Shown one piece after another: positions 10,172 to 20,398 of a DNA stretch of 64,000 nt (positions are counted from its first letter, which is position 1; every line of letters begins with the position of its first letter). The notes beneath the pieces were generated by a model. The model worked only from the letters and a program-made list of their open reading frames with translations. It ran no database searches and had not been told where the DNA came from. Position numbers and translations under genes: made by a program. Location of the stretch: positions 4,179,701 through 4,243,700 of the forward strand of contig OZ024828.1 in the NCBI GenBank assembly GCA_964016985.1, in the 5' to 3' direction. Source of the stretch: Anodontia alba (lineage: Eukaryota > Mollusca > Bivalvia > Lucinida > Lucinidae).

Positions 10172-10313
10172 TCTTACATTCGTGGTCATTTAATATGAAA
10201 TTTATGAAACTCGTTGAGTAATTTCGGCATTTTGCTCGCTAAAGCTCGCAAAATACAGAAATTACCCAAACTCGTTTCATAAATTTCATATTAAATGACC
10301 ACTCATGTAAGAT
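10172..10313. repeat. long imperfect hairpin
   Basis: The arm 'gtggtcatttaatatgaaat' (from about 10181) is inverted at 'atttcatattaaatgaccac' (to about 10305), with further pairing inward through 'ttatgaaactcg / cgtttcataa' to a GC-containing loop near 10240. Confidence 0.7.
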
Positions 10314-10359
10314 CCTCTATTTGATTGCTAGAAAACAAGTACTGACTTTTAAAAAAATT

Positions 10360-10582
10360 CAGTAAATATAAAAAAGAAAGAAAAAGACAAATTCAGATAG
10401 AAAGGGAAAAATTAAAATTTTATACAGAAGAAAAAGAAAGGGAGAGACAATTTAATTTAAGAATGAAAGAGCTAGAAATGCAAAACAAGATGGTAAAACT
10501 GCAAACTTTAGACTTTGGTGCTCATTTTGATGCTACCAAACACATCAAATTAGTTCCTCCATTTCAGGAAAAAGAGGTTACG
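10360..10582 (+). pseudogene. Gypsy gag fragment
   Basis: One frame reads a highly charged coiled-coil-like segment ('KERERQFNLRMKELEMQNK') and then 'FDATKHIKLVPPFQEKEV', the start of the capsid-like region characteristic of many Gypsy-type gag proteins in aquatic animals. It is cut after 'EKEV', where the HINE-like array resumes. Only the gag N-terminal part survives; role in the intact element: capsid formation around the genomic RNA. Confidence 0.75.
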
Positions 10583-10585
10583 GTA

Positions 10586-12150
10586 GTCTCCAAGACATGA
10601 AGCAAATTTGCTGGACCATAAAATATAGGTCACTGACCTACATACACTTGAGAAGCTAACCTGATGTTCACACTGATCCATTATACCAACTATGATGTTA
10701 ATCCATTAAATAATCTAAAAAGATATTAAGCAAAATCACTAGACCATGAAATATAGGTCATGCTGATTTATTATCCCTGCACTTTTCGAAGAAAAAGCAG
10801 GGATATTGTGATACCCCCTGTCCATATGTCCATCCGTCTGTAATGTCACACCATTGCTCCTAGTCCATTTAAGCAAGAAACGTGAAACTTTCACAGGTGA
10901 TAGCCCTATGGATGAGGACTAGAGGGACACACTTGAAATTTTGATGTAACCCCTGGGGGCAGGGCCAGGGGGGGTATGGCCCCGAAGGGTCCAAATCCAT
11001 TTTATACAAACATAGTCATGTTGCATATCAAATCAAAGGTAATTAAGAGTAGAATACAGTGGTAAAAACATTTTGCCCCGGGCGGGCATGTCTAGGGGTC
11101 ACTAGAGGTTAAAAAGTAGGATTCTGGGTCCTTTTTTCTATTGTCACACAACTCCTCTTAGCCTTTTTGAGTTAGAACCTTGAAACTGTCACAGGTAATA
11201 GCCCTATGGATGAGGACTGGAGGAACACATTGGAATTTTGATGTAACTCCTGGGGGCAGGGCTTGGGGGTGTGGCCCCCAAAGGGTCCAAAATCCATTTT
11301 GTACAAATATAGTCATATTGCATATCAAATCGAAGGTAATGAGTAGTAGAATACAGTGGTGCAAACGTTTTGCCCTGGGGCATGTCTGGGGGTCACTAGA
11401 GGTCAAAAAGTAGGATTTTGGGTCTTTTTTTTTTTTGATTGTCACAAAACTCCACTTAGGCTTTTTGAGCTAGAACCTTGAAATTGTCACAGAAAATAGC
11501 CCTATGGATGAGGACTGGAGGAATACATTCGGAATTCTGATGTGCACAGAGATATGCGATGGCGCTCCATTTATTTGCTCTAGTATTTACCTTGAGGTCA
11601 AAGTTTGGGTAGCACTGTGTCTTTATATGTAAATATGACACTTAGGTATCAAATAGTGGGAGATATAAGACAAAATCACAGGGCTATTAAATATAGATCA
11701 CATTATCCCAAAATATGATAGTAATACATCAAATTGTCTTCAAGCAGAAACAAAAAAATCACTGGACCATGAAATACAGGTCACAGTGACCTATATTTAC
11801 TTTTAGGTCAACTATTGGATCATACTGATTCATAATCCCAAATAACGATGTTCATACATCAAATATACATTCAAGAGATAAGGCAAAATTACTGGACCAT
11901 GAAATATAGGTCAAGGTGACCTATATTTGTTATGATGTCAACCCTAGTGTCACACAGAACCAAGTATCGCATTAATCCATGAAATAGTGTTCAAAATATA
12001 AGGCAAAATCGTTGCAGCATGAAAATAAGGTCACAATGGCCTTGATCTTCTTATACTGAATGTTGATGTGATAAACATGTCTGATGCTCATCCTTCTTTT
12101 TTAAGAAGTTGTTTGTATAACAAACTGCAATATACTACTTTAATTATTGA
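10586..12150 (+). repeat. HINE-like array K with ~270-bp family S repeats
   Basis: Resumes array K at 10586. Between about 10775 and 11560 a different, higher-GC tandem repeat appears (unit about 270-280 bp: 'atagccctatggatgaggact ... gtcactagaggt', copies near 10900, 11200 and a partial near 11500). From 11570, K monomers of about 150 bp return ('accatgaaatataggtcac'). The ORFs at 11158-11641 are chance readings of the repeats. Confidence 0.6.
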
Positions 12151-13590
12151 GGCATCCTAGATTTTGATTTCTAGCCCCATCCAGGGGTTCATAGATGTAG
12201 AATGTAAGAGAACCCTCCCAGGTACCCCCATAACAAATATGAAAACTTTTTGATCAGTGGCTGCAGAGATATAAGATATCAAAAAACTTTGAAGTAAAAA
12301 CTTGGTTATAGTTAGTGTTGGTTCAGGAAAAGTAGCGAAAAAAAAGAGTTTCAAGATGGCTGCCATGGCGGCGATTTTAGATTTCCCATGGGAACGATAT
12401 TAGTTATTTTGATTTACTAGTCAACCCAATGCTTCCTACCAAGTTTAGAGTCAATTGGCCTTTCAGTTCAGGAGAAGAATCGAAAAAAAGATTTTCAAGA
12501 TGGCCACCATCCCCTCTTGAATTTATGATCTGAACGATTTTAGCTATTTCTGATCTACAAGTAAGCCCTATGCCTCCTACCAAGTTTCAAATCAACTGGC
12601 CCTTTGGTTCAAGAGAAGAAGCAAAAAATAGCTTTTCAGAATGGCCCCCCTGGCAGCAATCTTGGATTTCCGATCGACAGGATTTTAGCTAATTTTTATC
12701 TACAAGTCACCCCGATGCTTCCTACCAAGTTCCAAGTTAATTGGCCTTTCGGTTCAGAAGGAAAAGCGAAAAATAGATTTTCAAGATAGCCACCATGGCG
12801 GCCTGCCATGGCTGGCATCTTGGATTTCCGACTGGTACGATTTTAGCTATTTGTGATCTAAAAGTCACCCGATGCTTCCTTCCAAGTTTCCAGTCAATTG
12901 GACTTTTGGTTCAGGAGAAGAAGCAAAAAATAGATTTTCAAGATGGCTGCATCTTGGATTTCTGATTGGAACAATTTCAGCTATTTTGGATCTACAAGTC
13001 ACCCCAATGCCTCCTACCGTTTCGATTTAATTGGCCTTTCAGTTCAGGAGAATAAGCGAAAAATAGATTTTCAAGATGGCCACCATGGCGGCCCGCCATG
13101 TCTGCCATCTTGAATATTGGATCTGAACGATTTTCACTATTTTTGATCTACAAGTCACCCCTATGCTTCCTACCAAGTTTAAATGGCCTTTCGGTTCAGG
13201 AGAAGAAGCGAAAAATACATTTTCAAGATGGCCGCCATTGGGGCCATCTTGGATTTCCGATCAGAACAATTTTAGCTGTTTTTGATTTACAAGTCACCCC
13301 GATGCTTCCTACTGAGTTTCGAGTCTATTGGCCTTTTGGTTCAGGAGAAGAAGCGAAAAATAGATTTTCAAAATGGCCACCATGGCGACCATCTTGAATT
13401 TCCGATCGGAACGAGTTTAACTATTTTTGATCTAAAAGTCACATCCATGCTTCCTACCAAGTTTTGAGTTAATTGGCCCTGGGGTGTAGGAGGAGTAGAC
13501 TTTTAAAGCAATTGTTGATGCCACATGACAGACATTTACTGACCACAATAGCTCACCTTGAGCACTTCGTGCTCAGGTGAGCTAAAAAGT
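12151..13590 (+). mobile_element. HINE-like family H tandem array
   Basis: About eight monomers of ~140-150 bp carry 'ttttcaagatggccaccatgg', 'gattttagctatttttgatc' and 'gatgcttcctaccaagttt'. The right end is the hairpin 'ctcaccttgagcacttcgtg' / 'ctcaggtgagctaaaa' (about 13552-13587), the terminus shared by several families here. Short ORFs at 12604-13467 follow the monomer period and are not genes. Confidence 0.7.
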
Positions 13591-13877
13591 TTGTTGTAAA
13601 ACTTCAAAATGAGTTTGGCCTAATTTTTTACCTCTAAGCCCCATCCCAGGGCCTCACCCTTGGGTATGATGTTATGAAGGATATGCTATTATTTGATACA
13701 GTCCAAATCTCAAAGGGTTCTGGCCAGTGGTTGTTGAGATTTAAGGTTTAAAAAAACTTTGTTTTAAAACTTGAAAGTGAGTGTGACCTAATTTTTGACC
13801 CCTAAGCCCCACCCCAGGGTCTGGGTCAAACCCTGGGGTATGATGTTATAAAATAGAAGGTTATGCTTTGACCTAAA
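13591..13877 (+). repeat. HINE-like repeat fragment
   Basis: Two related copies of 'aacttgaaagtgagtgtgacctaatttttgacc' with 'ccccaccccagggt' (about 13600-13680 and 13760-13860), belonging to the surrounding mosaic. No coding sequence. Confidence 0.5.
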
Positions 13878-14245
13878 TTTCACCCCTAACAGGAATCAAA
13901 ATTAATGGGAGTCCTGTCCTCCGAGACAATCCAAAATAGAACTAGGCGATTTAATCTCAACATATGGGGCCACGGGCAATGACTACATTTTTCTGAAGCA
14001 CCTACTTTCGTTTCTATTTCATGGGACATAAATTTATCATTTCTGGTGTTTCAGGATCAAAACTCTCAGCTATTTCAATATGACATATCCCTCTTGAGGC
14101 AATTGCACAATTCCTGACATCAGCCAATGAAATGAATTATGTCTTCCCATTGGCTAAAACTCTTTATCCAACAAAGGACATTGACGATCTGGGAAACCTG
14201 CTCTTTCAGATATGTTCTGTTGTTATCATTACTGTGAGACAAAAT
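13878..14245 (+). pseudogene. captured coding fragment in HINE-like array
   Basis: A non-repetitive segment sits between two K-type monomer runs. It reads as protein with two frame changes: 'SKIELGDLISTYGATGNDY' then 'FLKHLLSFLFHG' (about 13930-14030), 'DINLSFLVFQDQNSQLF' (about 14027-14080), then 'AIAQFLTSANEMNYVFPLAK' and 'DIDDLGNLLFQICSVVI' (about 14098-14230). The change near 14096 would be repaired by one added base. No splice-site pair is needed to join the parts, so it resembles a captured or processed, now decayed, gene piece. I do not recognise the family. Confidence 0.5.
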
Positions 14246-15416
14246 GTTGAAAACTATGCCAACTATGATGTTAATCCATTAAATAATTAGGAAGATATTA
14301 AGCAAAATCTTTAGACCATGAAATATATGCTGATTGATATTTACTTTGAGGTCAAAATTTGGGTCACACTGTGTCATCATCTGTGAATATGACATTTAGG
14401 CATCAAATAGTTGGAGATATGACAAAATCAATGGGCTATGGAATATAGGTCACAAAGACCAACATTTATTTTAAGGTAAAATGCTGTGTCAAACTGACCA
14501 ATAATCCAAATTTATGATAGTCATACATCAAGTTGTTTTCAAGATGTAACATAAAATCACTGGACCATGAAATATAGTTCACAGTGACCAATATTTATTT
14601 TTAGGTCAACTGTCGCATCATACTGATTCATAATCCCAAATAATGATGTTCTTACATCAAATAACATTCATGATATACCATAATGCAAACTCATGGGACC
14701 ATGAAATATAGATCAAGGTAACCTATGATTATTATGATGTCAATCATGGTGTCGCACAGAACCAATATCCCAAGTATCACATTAATCCATGAAATAGTCT
14801 TGAAGATAGTCAAAATCACTGGAGCATAAAAATTAGGTCACAATTGTCTTGACCTTATAACACTGACTGTTGATGTGATAACATGTCTGATGCCCCTCTT
14901 TCTTTATTAAGAAGTTGTTTGTATAAACAAACTGCAAAATACTACTTTATTGAGGCATCCTAGCCCCGCCCCAGGGGTCCATAGATGTAGAATGGAAGAG
15001 AACCCTCCCAGGTATCCCCATACCAAACATGAATAGTTTCTGATAAGTGGCTTCAAACATAGACGTAATCAAAAAAAGTTTGACATAATACTTGGTTATA
15101 GCAGGTGTTACTGGAGTGAATCACAGACGGATGGACGTTCTTACTAGACGGTATTTGTGAGGTTATCCCTTTGACTTTTCTTTGATCTTTTCTAACCCCA
15201 CAGTGAAAATTTTCAACCCCACAATATCAATTTTAACCCCATAATGACAAAATAAATGTTATGAACCTCATAATGTCAAATTCTACTCAAACCCTAACCC
15301 TAGAATATCTTGTGGGCATGTACAGACAGACAGACAGATGGACAGATGAACAGACGGACAGAACCAATGAAAACTATATAACCCTCAGCATACTTCTTAT
15401 GCCAGGGGTATAATAA
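14246..15416 (+). mobile_element. HINE-like family K array, 3' end
   Basis: Monomers of about 150 bp ('aaaatcactggaccatgaaa', 'aatcccaaataatgatgttc') lead to a 'gacagacagacagatggacag' tract (about 15330) and the terminal 'catacttcttatgccaggggtataataa', as at 44092. A telomere-like 'aaccctaaccct' occurs at 15289 but only once. Confidence 0.65.
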
Positions 15417-15418
15417 AA

Positions 15419-15599
15419 AACAAGAGGCCCATGGGCCATGACTTGCTCACCTGAGTGACATAACCACTGCAGATATGCAGATGTTATGCAACATTTTTCC
15501 AATCCTATCATCGCAACCAATGAAAAGATCATCATTTGAGCAGTTCTTAGTTTTGAAGAAGAATATATGGGCCTGATAGTTAATGGAGCATAATCATTT
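15419..15599 (+). repeat. HINE-like 5' end fragment
   Basis: 'acaagaggcccatgggcc' followed by 'cttgctcacctgagtg' is the 5' terminus of the 'GCTCACCTG' family (compare 58522). It is cut after about 180 bp by the start of a family A element. Confidence 0.6.
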
Positions 15600-18150
15600 G
15601 AACTAGAGCTGGTGTTTGTAAAACACTATGCCCCCAACTGCCTGACTCTAACACTGTTTGACTCCAACACTGCTTAGCCATGACGGTAACAACAGTACAA
15701 ATATATGATTTCAATGTTATTTTATCAAAGGGAAATAACTCTAAAATAGGAGATGATTGGGATAAGAAAAAAATACGGATCACCTATTTTTTCATGAGGA
15801 ATCAAAACATAAAAATTTCAAAACATTAGCATACATGGTTCTAAACTTATGCTATACACAATAAAGCAACGACATTAAATGGCCCGAAATTGCGAAGGGC
15901 CATAACTCCAACATTTCATTTAATTGGTTCAAAATTTATTCAGGTGATCTCCTCCTCAATCCCAATCAGTATACCAAATATCATGGCTCTAGCTTAAATA
16001 CTTTTTGAGATATCTTGCTGAAAATGTCAAAATGCCTTGAACTACAAAGGGCCATAACTACATCAATTTTTGCATGGAATTCCCTAAAAAACAAACCAGG
16101 TAATCTCCACATCATCCCCAATCAGCATATAATATTTCAAGACCCTAGCTTAAGTGCTTTTCGAGAAATCTTGCTGACAAGGTCAAAATGAGCAGAACTG
16201 CAAAGGGCCGTAACTTTATCAATATTTTCATGGAATTCTCTCAAAATATAATCGGGTAATGTACACATCATTCCCACTCACTGTATCGAATTTCAAGAAC
16301 CCAGCTTAAATACTTTTCAAGATATCTTGCTCACAAGATTTAATTCTGATTTTTTTCAAAGGGGCATAACTTTAAATAAACATGCTAGACAAGAAACAAA
16401 ATACGGGTCGGCTATTTTTTCATTGGGAACCCAAATATAAAATTTCAAAACCCTAGCGTGCAGGGTTCTTAAGATATGGCATGCACAAAAAAAGCTTGAT
16501 GAACGGACAAACAGTCGGATGGACAAATGAAGGCAAAATAATATGCCCCATCAATTTCATTCGAAACTGGGGGCATAATCAGGTCATCTACTCATCGCTA
16601 CCAATCTATTCATCAAGGCTCCAGCTTCAATAGTTTTTGAGATATTTTGTTCACAAGGGAAACATGCCCAAATTTACAAAGGGCCATTACTTATGAAATA
16701 TTTTTCAGAATTTACAAAAAAATTAATCAGGTCATCTACTCATCATTACCGATCAATTCACCAAGTTTCAAGTCTCTAGCTCTAATAGTTTTTGAGATAT
16801 TTTGCTGACAAGATAAAAATGCCCAAAATAACAAAGGGGCATAACTCAAGAAGTATATTTCAAAATTTCTTCAAAAGTTAATCAGGTTGTCTACTCATCA
16901 CTACCAGTCTATTCATCAAGTGTCAAGGCTCTAGTCCCAACAGTTTTTGAGATATTTTGCTGACAAGGTAAAATTGCCCAAAATTACAAAGGGCCATAAC
17001 TCATGAAGTATTTTTCAGAATTTCTTCAAAAATTAATCAGGTCATCTACTCATCACTACAAATCCATTTACTAAGTTTCAAGGCTCTAGCTCTAACAGTT
17101 TTTGAGATATTTTGCTGACAAGATAAAAATGCCTAAAATTACAAAGGGGCATAACTCAAGAAGTATATTTCAAAATTTCTTTAAAAGTTTATCAGGTTGT
17201 CTACTCATCACTACCAGTCTATTCATCAAGTTTCAAGGCTCTAGCTTCAATAGTTTTTGAGATATTTTGCTGACAAGTTAAAAATGCCCTAAATTACAAA
17301 GGGCCATAACTCATGAAGTGTTTTTCAGAATTTCTTCAAAAGTTAATCAGGTCATCTACACATCACTACAAATCCATTTACTAAGTTTCAAGGCTCAAGC
17401 TCTAACAGTTTTTGAGATATTTTGCTGACAAGGTAAAAATGCCCAAAATTACAAAGGGCCATAACTCAAAAGGCATTTTTCAAAATTTCTTCAAAAGTTA
17501 ATCAGGTTGTCTACTCATCACTGCCAGTCTATTCATTAAGTTTCAAGGCTCTAGCTCCAACGGTTTTTGAGATATTTTGCTGACAAGATAAAAATGCCCA
17601 AAATTACAAAGGGCCATAACTTATGAAGTATTTTTCAGAATTTCTTCAAAAGTTAATCAGGTCATCTACTCATCACTACAAATCCATTTACTAAGTTTCA
17701 AGGCTCTAGCTCTAACAGTTTTTGAGATACTTTGCTGACAAGGTAAAATTGCCCAAAATTACAAAGGGCCATAACTCAAGAAGTATTATTCAAAATTTCT
17801 TCAAAAGTTAATCAGGTTGTCTACTCATCACTACCAGTCTATTCATCAAGTTTCAAGGCTCTAGCTTTAATAGTTTTTGCGATATTTTGCTGACAAGATT
17901 GCATCCATATTTTTTCAAAGGGCTATAACTCAGAAAAGGGGCATAATCCTGTCAAGAAAAAAAATATGTGTCAGCTATTTTTTCATGAGGAATCCATATA
18001 TTAAATTTCAAAACAGTAGCATTCACGCTTTTAAAGTTATGCTGTGCATCAAAAAGCGTGACGAACGGACGGACAGACGGACGGACGGACGGACGAACAA
18101 CCCAGAAGCAATATGCCCCTCCAACTTCTTTGAAGTTGGGGGCATAATAA
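15600..18150 (+). mobile_element. HINE-like family A, complete copy
   Basis: The 5' end is 'aactagagctggtgtttgta'; the 3' end is 'gaagttgggggcataataa'. The 5' subterminal ATGCCCCCAACT (15628-15639) is the exact complement of 3' AGTTGGGGGCAT (18134-18145). Inside are diverged left units, an internal end-like motif near 16550, then about eight ~156-bp monomers that alternate between two types ('aggttgtctactcatcac' and 'aggtcatctactcatcac'), and an (ACGG)n tract at about 18061-18100. No coding capacity; structure resembles bivalve pearl/Helentron-associated elements. Confidence 0.75.
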
Positions 18151-19652
18151 ACTATCAATCACATTTCAACAGTAGGATCAATGCGAAAATTGGTGGAAAT
18201 TGGCTAAGTGGTTTCTGAAGAATCATGATTTTATACATGTAAACAGCACAGTGGCAGGGAAATATAATAAATATAAACAAGATGACGGCCATCTTAGATT
18301 TCCAGTCAGAACAATTTTTGGTCAAATGTCAATATACCTCCCGTCCCCGATGGCTTTTGCAAAGATTCACCTCCAAGGCATCCTCGGTTCTGGAGAAGAA
18401 GATTTTTAAAGGTTTTTACCATATATGGGCATGGCGGCCATCTTGGTCAACGAGCCGCGACCATTTTAGCAATTTTTCATTCCCCCAACCTAAGGAGGCT
18501 CCATATGAAATTTGAGCAAAATTGGCCCAGACGCTCCATAGGAGAAGTCGTTTGACATTCTGAACATTTTTCCCATACAAATGCATAAGGAAGCAAAATT
18601 GACCTTACCTTAAAAAGGTCAAATGTCAATGTACGACCATTATTTTAGCAACTTTGGTACACCTCCTGTTTCCGATGATATATGTAAAGGTTCAGCCATA
18701 AGGCATCCTCGGTTTTGGAGAAAAGATTTTTAAAGGTTTTTCCCATACAAATGTATAGGGAAGCAAACTTGACCTTGTCATAAAAAGGTCAAATGTCAAT
18801 CTACGACCTTTATTTTAGCAATTTCGGTCGACTTCCCGTCCCCAAGACTTATGCAAAGATTCAGCCCCAAGGCATCCTCGGTTCTGGAGAAGAAGATTTT
18901 TAAAGGTTTTTAACATATATGGGCATGGTGGCCATCTTGGTCAACGAGCCGCGACCATTTTAGCAATCTTTCATTCCCCCAACCTAAGGAGGCTCCATAT
19001 GAAGTTTGAGCAAAATTGGCCCAGAGGCTCCAGAGGAGAAGTCATTTGAAATTCTGCACATTTTTCCCATACAAATGCATAAGGAAGCAAAATTGACCTT
19101 ACCGTAAAAAGGTCAAATGTCAATGTACGACCATTATTTTAGCAACTTTGGTAGACCTCCTGTCTCTGATGATATATGTAAAGGTTCAGCCATAAGGCAT
19201 TCTCGGTTTTGGAGAACAAGATTTTTAAAGGTTTTTCCCATACAAATGCATAGGGAAGCAAACTTGACCTTGCTGTAAAAAGGTCAAATGTCAATATACA
19301 ACCTTTATTTTAGCAATTTCGGTAGACCTTCCATCCCCGATGACTTATGCAAAGATTCAGCCCCAAGGCATCTTCCGTTCTGGAGAAGAAGATTTTTAAA
19401 GGTCTTTACCATATATGGGCATGGCAGCCATCTTGGTGAATGGACCGCGACCATTTTAGCAATTTTTTGTTCCCCCAACCTAAGGAGGCTCTGTATGAAA
19501 TTTGAGCAAAATTGGCCCAGGGGCTTCAGAGGAGAAGTCATTTGAAAATGTTAATGGACGGACGCACGGACGGATGGACGGACGGACAAATGGACAGACG
19601 ACGGACGAAAAGTGATCACAATAGCTCATCCTGAGCATAGCTCAGGTGAGCT
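18151..19652 (+). mobile_element. HINE-like family G tandem array
   Basis: Two units of about 530-620 bp recur ('aggtcaaatgtcaatgtacgacc' at about 18610, 19110; 'accatatatgggcatggcggcc' type motifs at about 18419, 18915, 19410). A (GGAC)n-type tract lies at about 19556-19590. The end is 'ctcatcctgagcatagctcag' then 'gtgagctaaaa' (19625-19656). ORFs at 18200-18515 and 19288-19545 follow the repeat and are not genes. Confidence 0.65.
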
Positions 19653-19703
19653 AAAAAGTTGAAAAACACATGTAAAAATTCCTACTGGTACAAAAGTCAA
19701 ATT

Positions 19704-20011
19704 GTTTGTTTGTGTTGAGGTTTTGCGGCCAAGTCAACCCAATGGGGTCATGTCGAGCGCGGTCAGTTTACCTAACCACATGTTTACTGGGCAGGCTTAG
19801 TCCTCTAAGCGGTTAACCAGTATTGTGCACATTCTTTCGCCAAAAACTGACAACTGCCCTTCTTGAATCAGCTGAAGGGAGAGAATGACCGTAGAAAATA
19901 TTTCATGATCAATCTCCACGAAAGAATGTTGCCGACCTCGGCGGGGGGTTGAACCCGCGACCTCCTGGTCTCCAGTCAGACGGCGCATCCAACTGAGCCA
20001 CCGAGGCCGGC
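19704..20011 (-). mobile_element. SINE-1, intact copy with TSD
   Basis: It is flanked by the 14-bp duplication 'acaaaagtcaaatt' (19690-19703 and 20012-20025). Read on the minus strand, the head has RNA polymerase III promoter-like boxes: 'tggctcagttgg' (box A) and 'gggttcaacccc' (box B). The body contains 'ttcagctgattcaagaaggg' type sequence and the tail ends in (caaa)n. The minus-strand ORF at 19797-20015 is a reading of the SINE. It may belong to a known molluscan V-/Meta-domain SINE group, which I could not check. Confidence 0.9.
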
Positions 20012-20025
20012 ACAAAAGTCAAATT

Positions 20026-20196
20026 AAAAGGTACCGTAATTGTTTTACTATTCGTGGATTAGTCAGAAGCAGTCTTATCTGGGTCTGCATTGTTTGCATT
20101 TACAATTTTGTCTGATGATGATCTGGTGTTTTATGTCCCTATTATTTAAGTCATACTGAGATGATGGAAGGGGGATAATGAAAGGCTCTATGCAAT
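20026..20196. other. non-repetitive gap, nothing recognised
   Basis: About 170 bp of ordinary AT-rich sequence. No ORF, splice-bounded exon or repeat was seen. Confidence 0.4.
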
Positions 20197-20398
20197 TAAC
20201 CCTTGTCATGCTGAATAAATTAAGATACCATGCTCACTTCTAATTTCCAGCAAATCAGATTACTTGATCCGAGTTTTTGATAGAAATTCACATATTCAAT
20301 GATAAACAGTGCAGATCCAGATCAGTTGGCTTCTTCAGAAGCCAACTGATCTGGATCTACACTGTTTCCTACGACAGGGCATGTTGTGTTTAGGAAGA
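20197..20398 (+). mobile_element. MITE O copy, right end lost
   Basis: Starts 'ttaacccttgtcatgctgaa' and has the family's central palindrome 'ccagatcagttggcttcttc' (about 20310-20360). The expected right end ('ttcagcaagacaagggttaa') is degraded where the next HINE-like element begins. Confidence 0.7.

Larger units (their letters stand above)
8737..10582 (+). mobile_element. Gypsy-type LTR retrotransposon remnant
   Basis: This block interrupts a HINE-like array. It holds a pyrimidine-rich, U5-like end ('...cctggttcgtaaca', CA at 9151-9152), a primer binding site (9158-9175) and, far downstream, a gag fragment (about 10360-10582). A MITE-like element (9274-10162) separates the two. No protease, reverse transcriptase or integrase is seen. 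The left end of the LTR could not be placed. Confidence 0.6.

Noticed and set aside
15285..15303. Telomere-like 'aaccctaaccct'
   Set aside because: Only two units, embedded in a HINE-like monomer.
16560..17945. CRISPR-like array of regular repeats
   Set aside because: Repeat and spacing are both parts of one ~156-bp tandem monomer; there are no unique spacers or cas genes and the genome is eukaryotic.
17877..18218. ORFs with 'MRYFADKIASIFF' (also at 50095 and 51473)
   Set aside because: They are frame readings of the 3' part of family A elements and recur wherever that repeat does.
19910..20011. tRNA gene on the minus strand
   Set aside because: Box A and box B are present but the sequence continues into a SINE body and lacks a complete tRNA fold; it is a tRNA-derived SINE head.
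19797..20015. Recurring ORF with 'DQEVAGSTPRRGRQHSF' (also at 39544, 47446, 51083, 55912)
   Set aside because: It is the minus-strand reading of SINE-1 copies, each bounded by a TSD; not a protein family.
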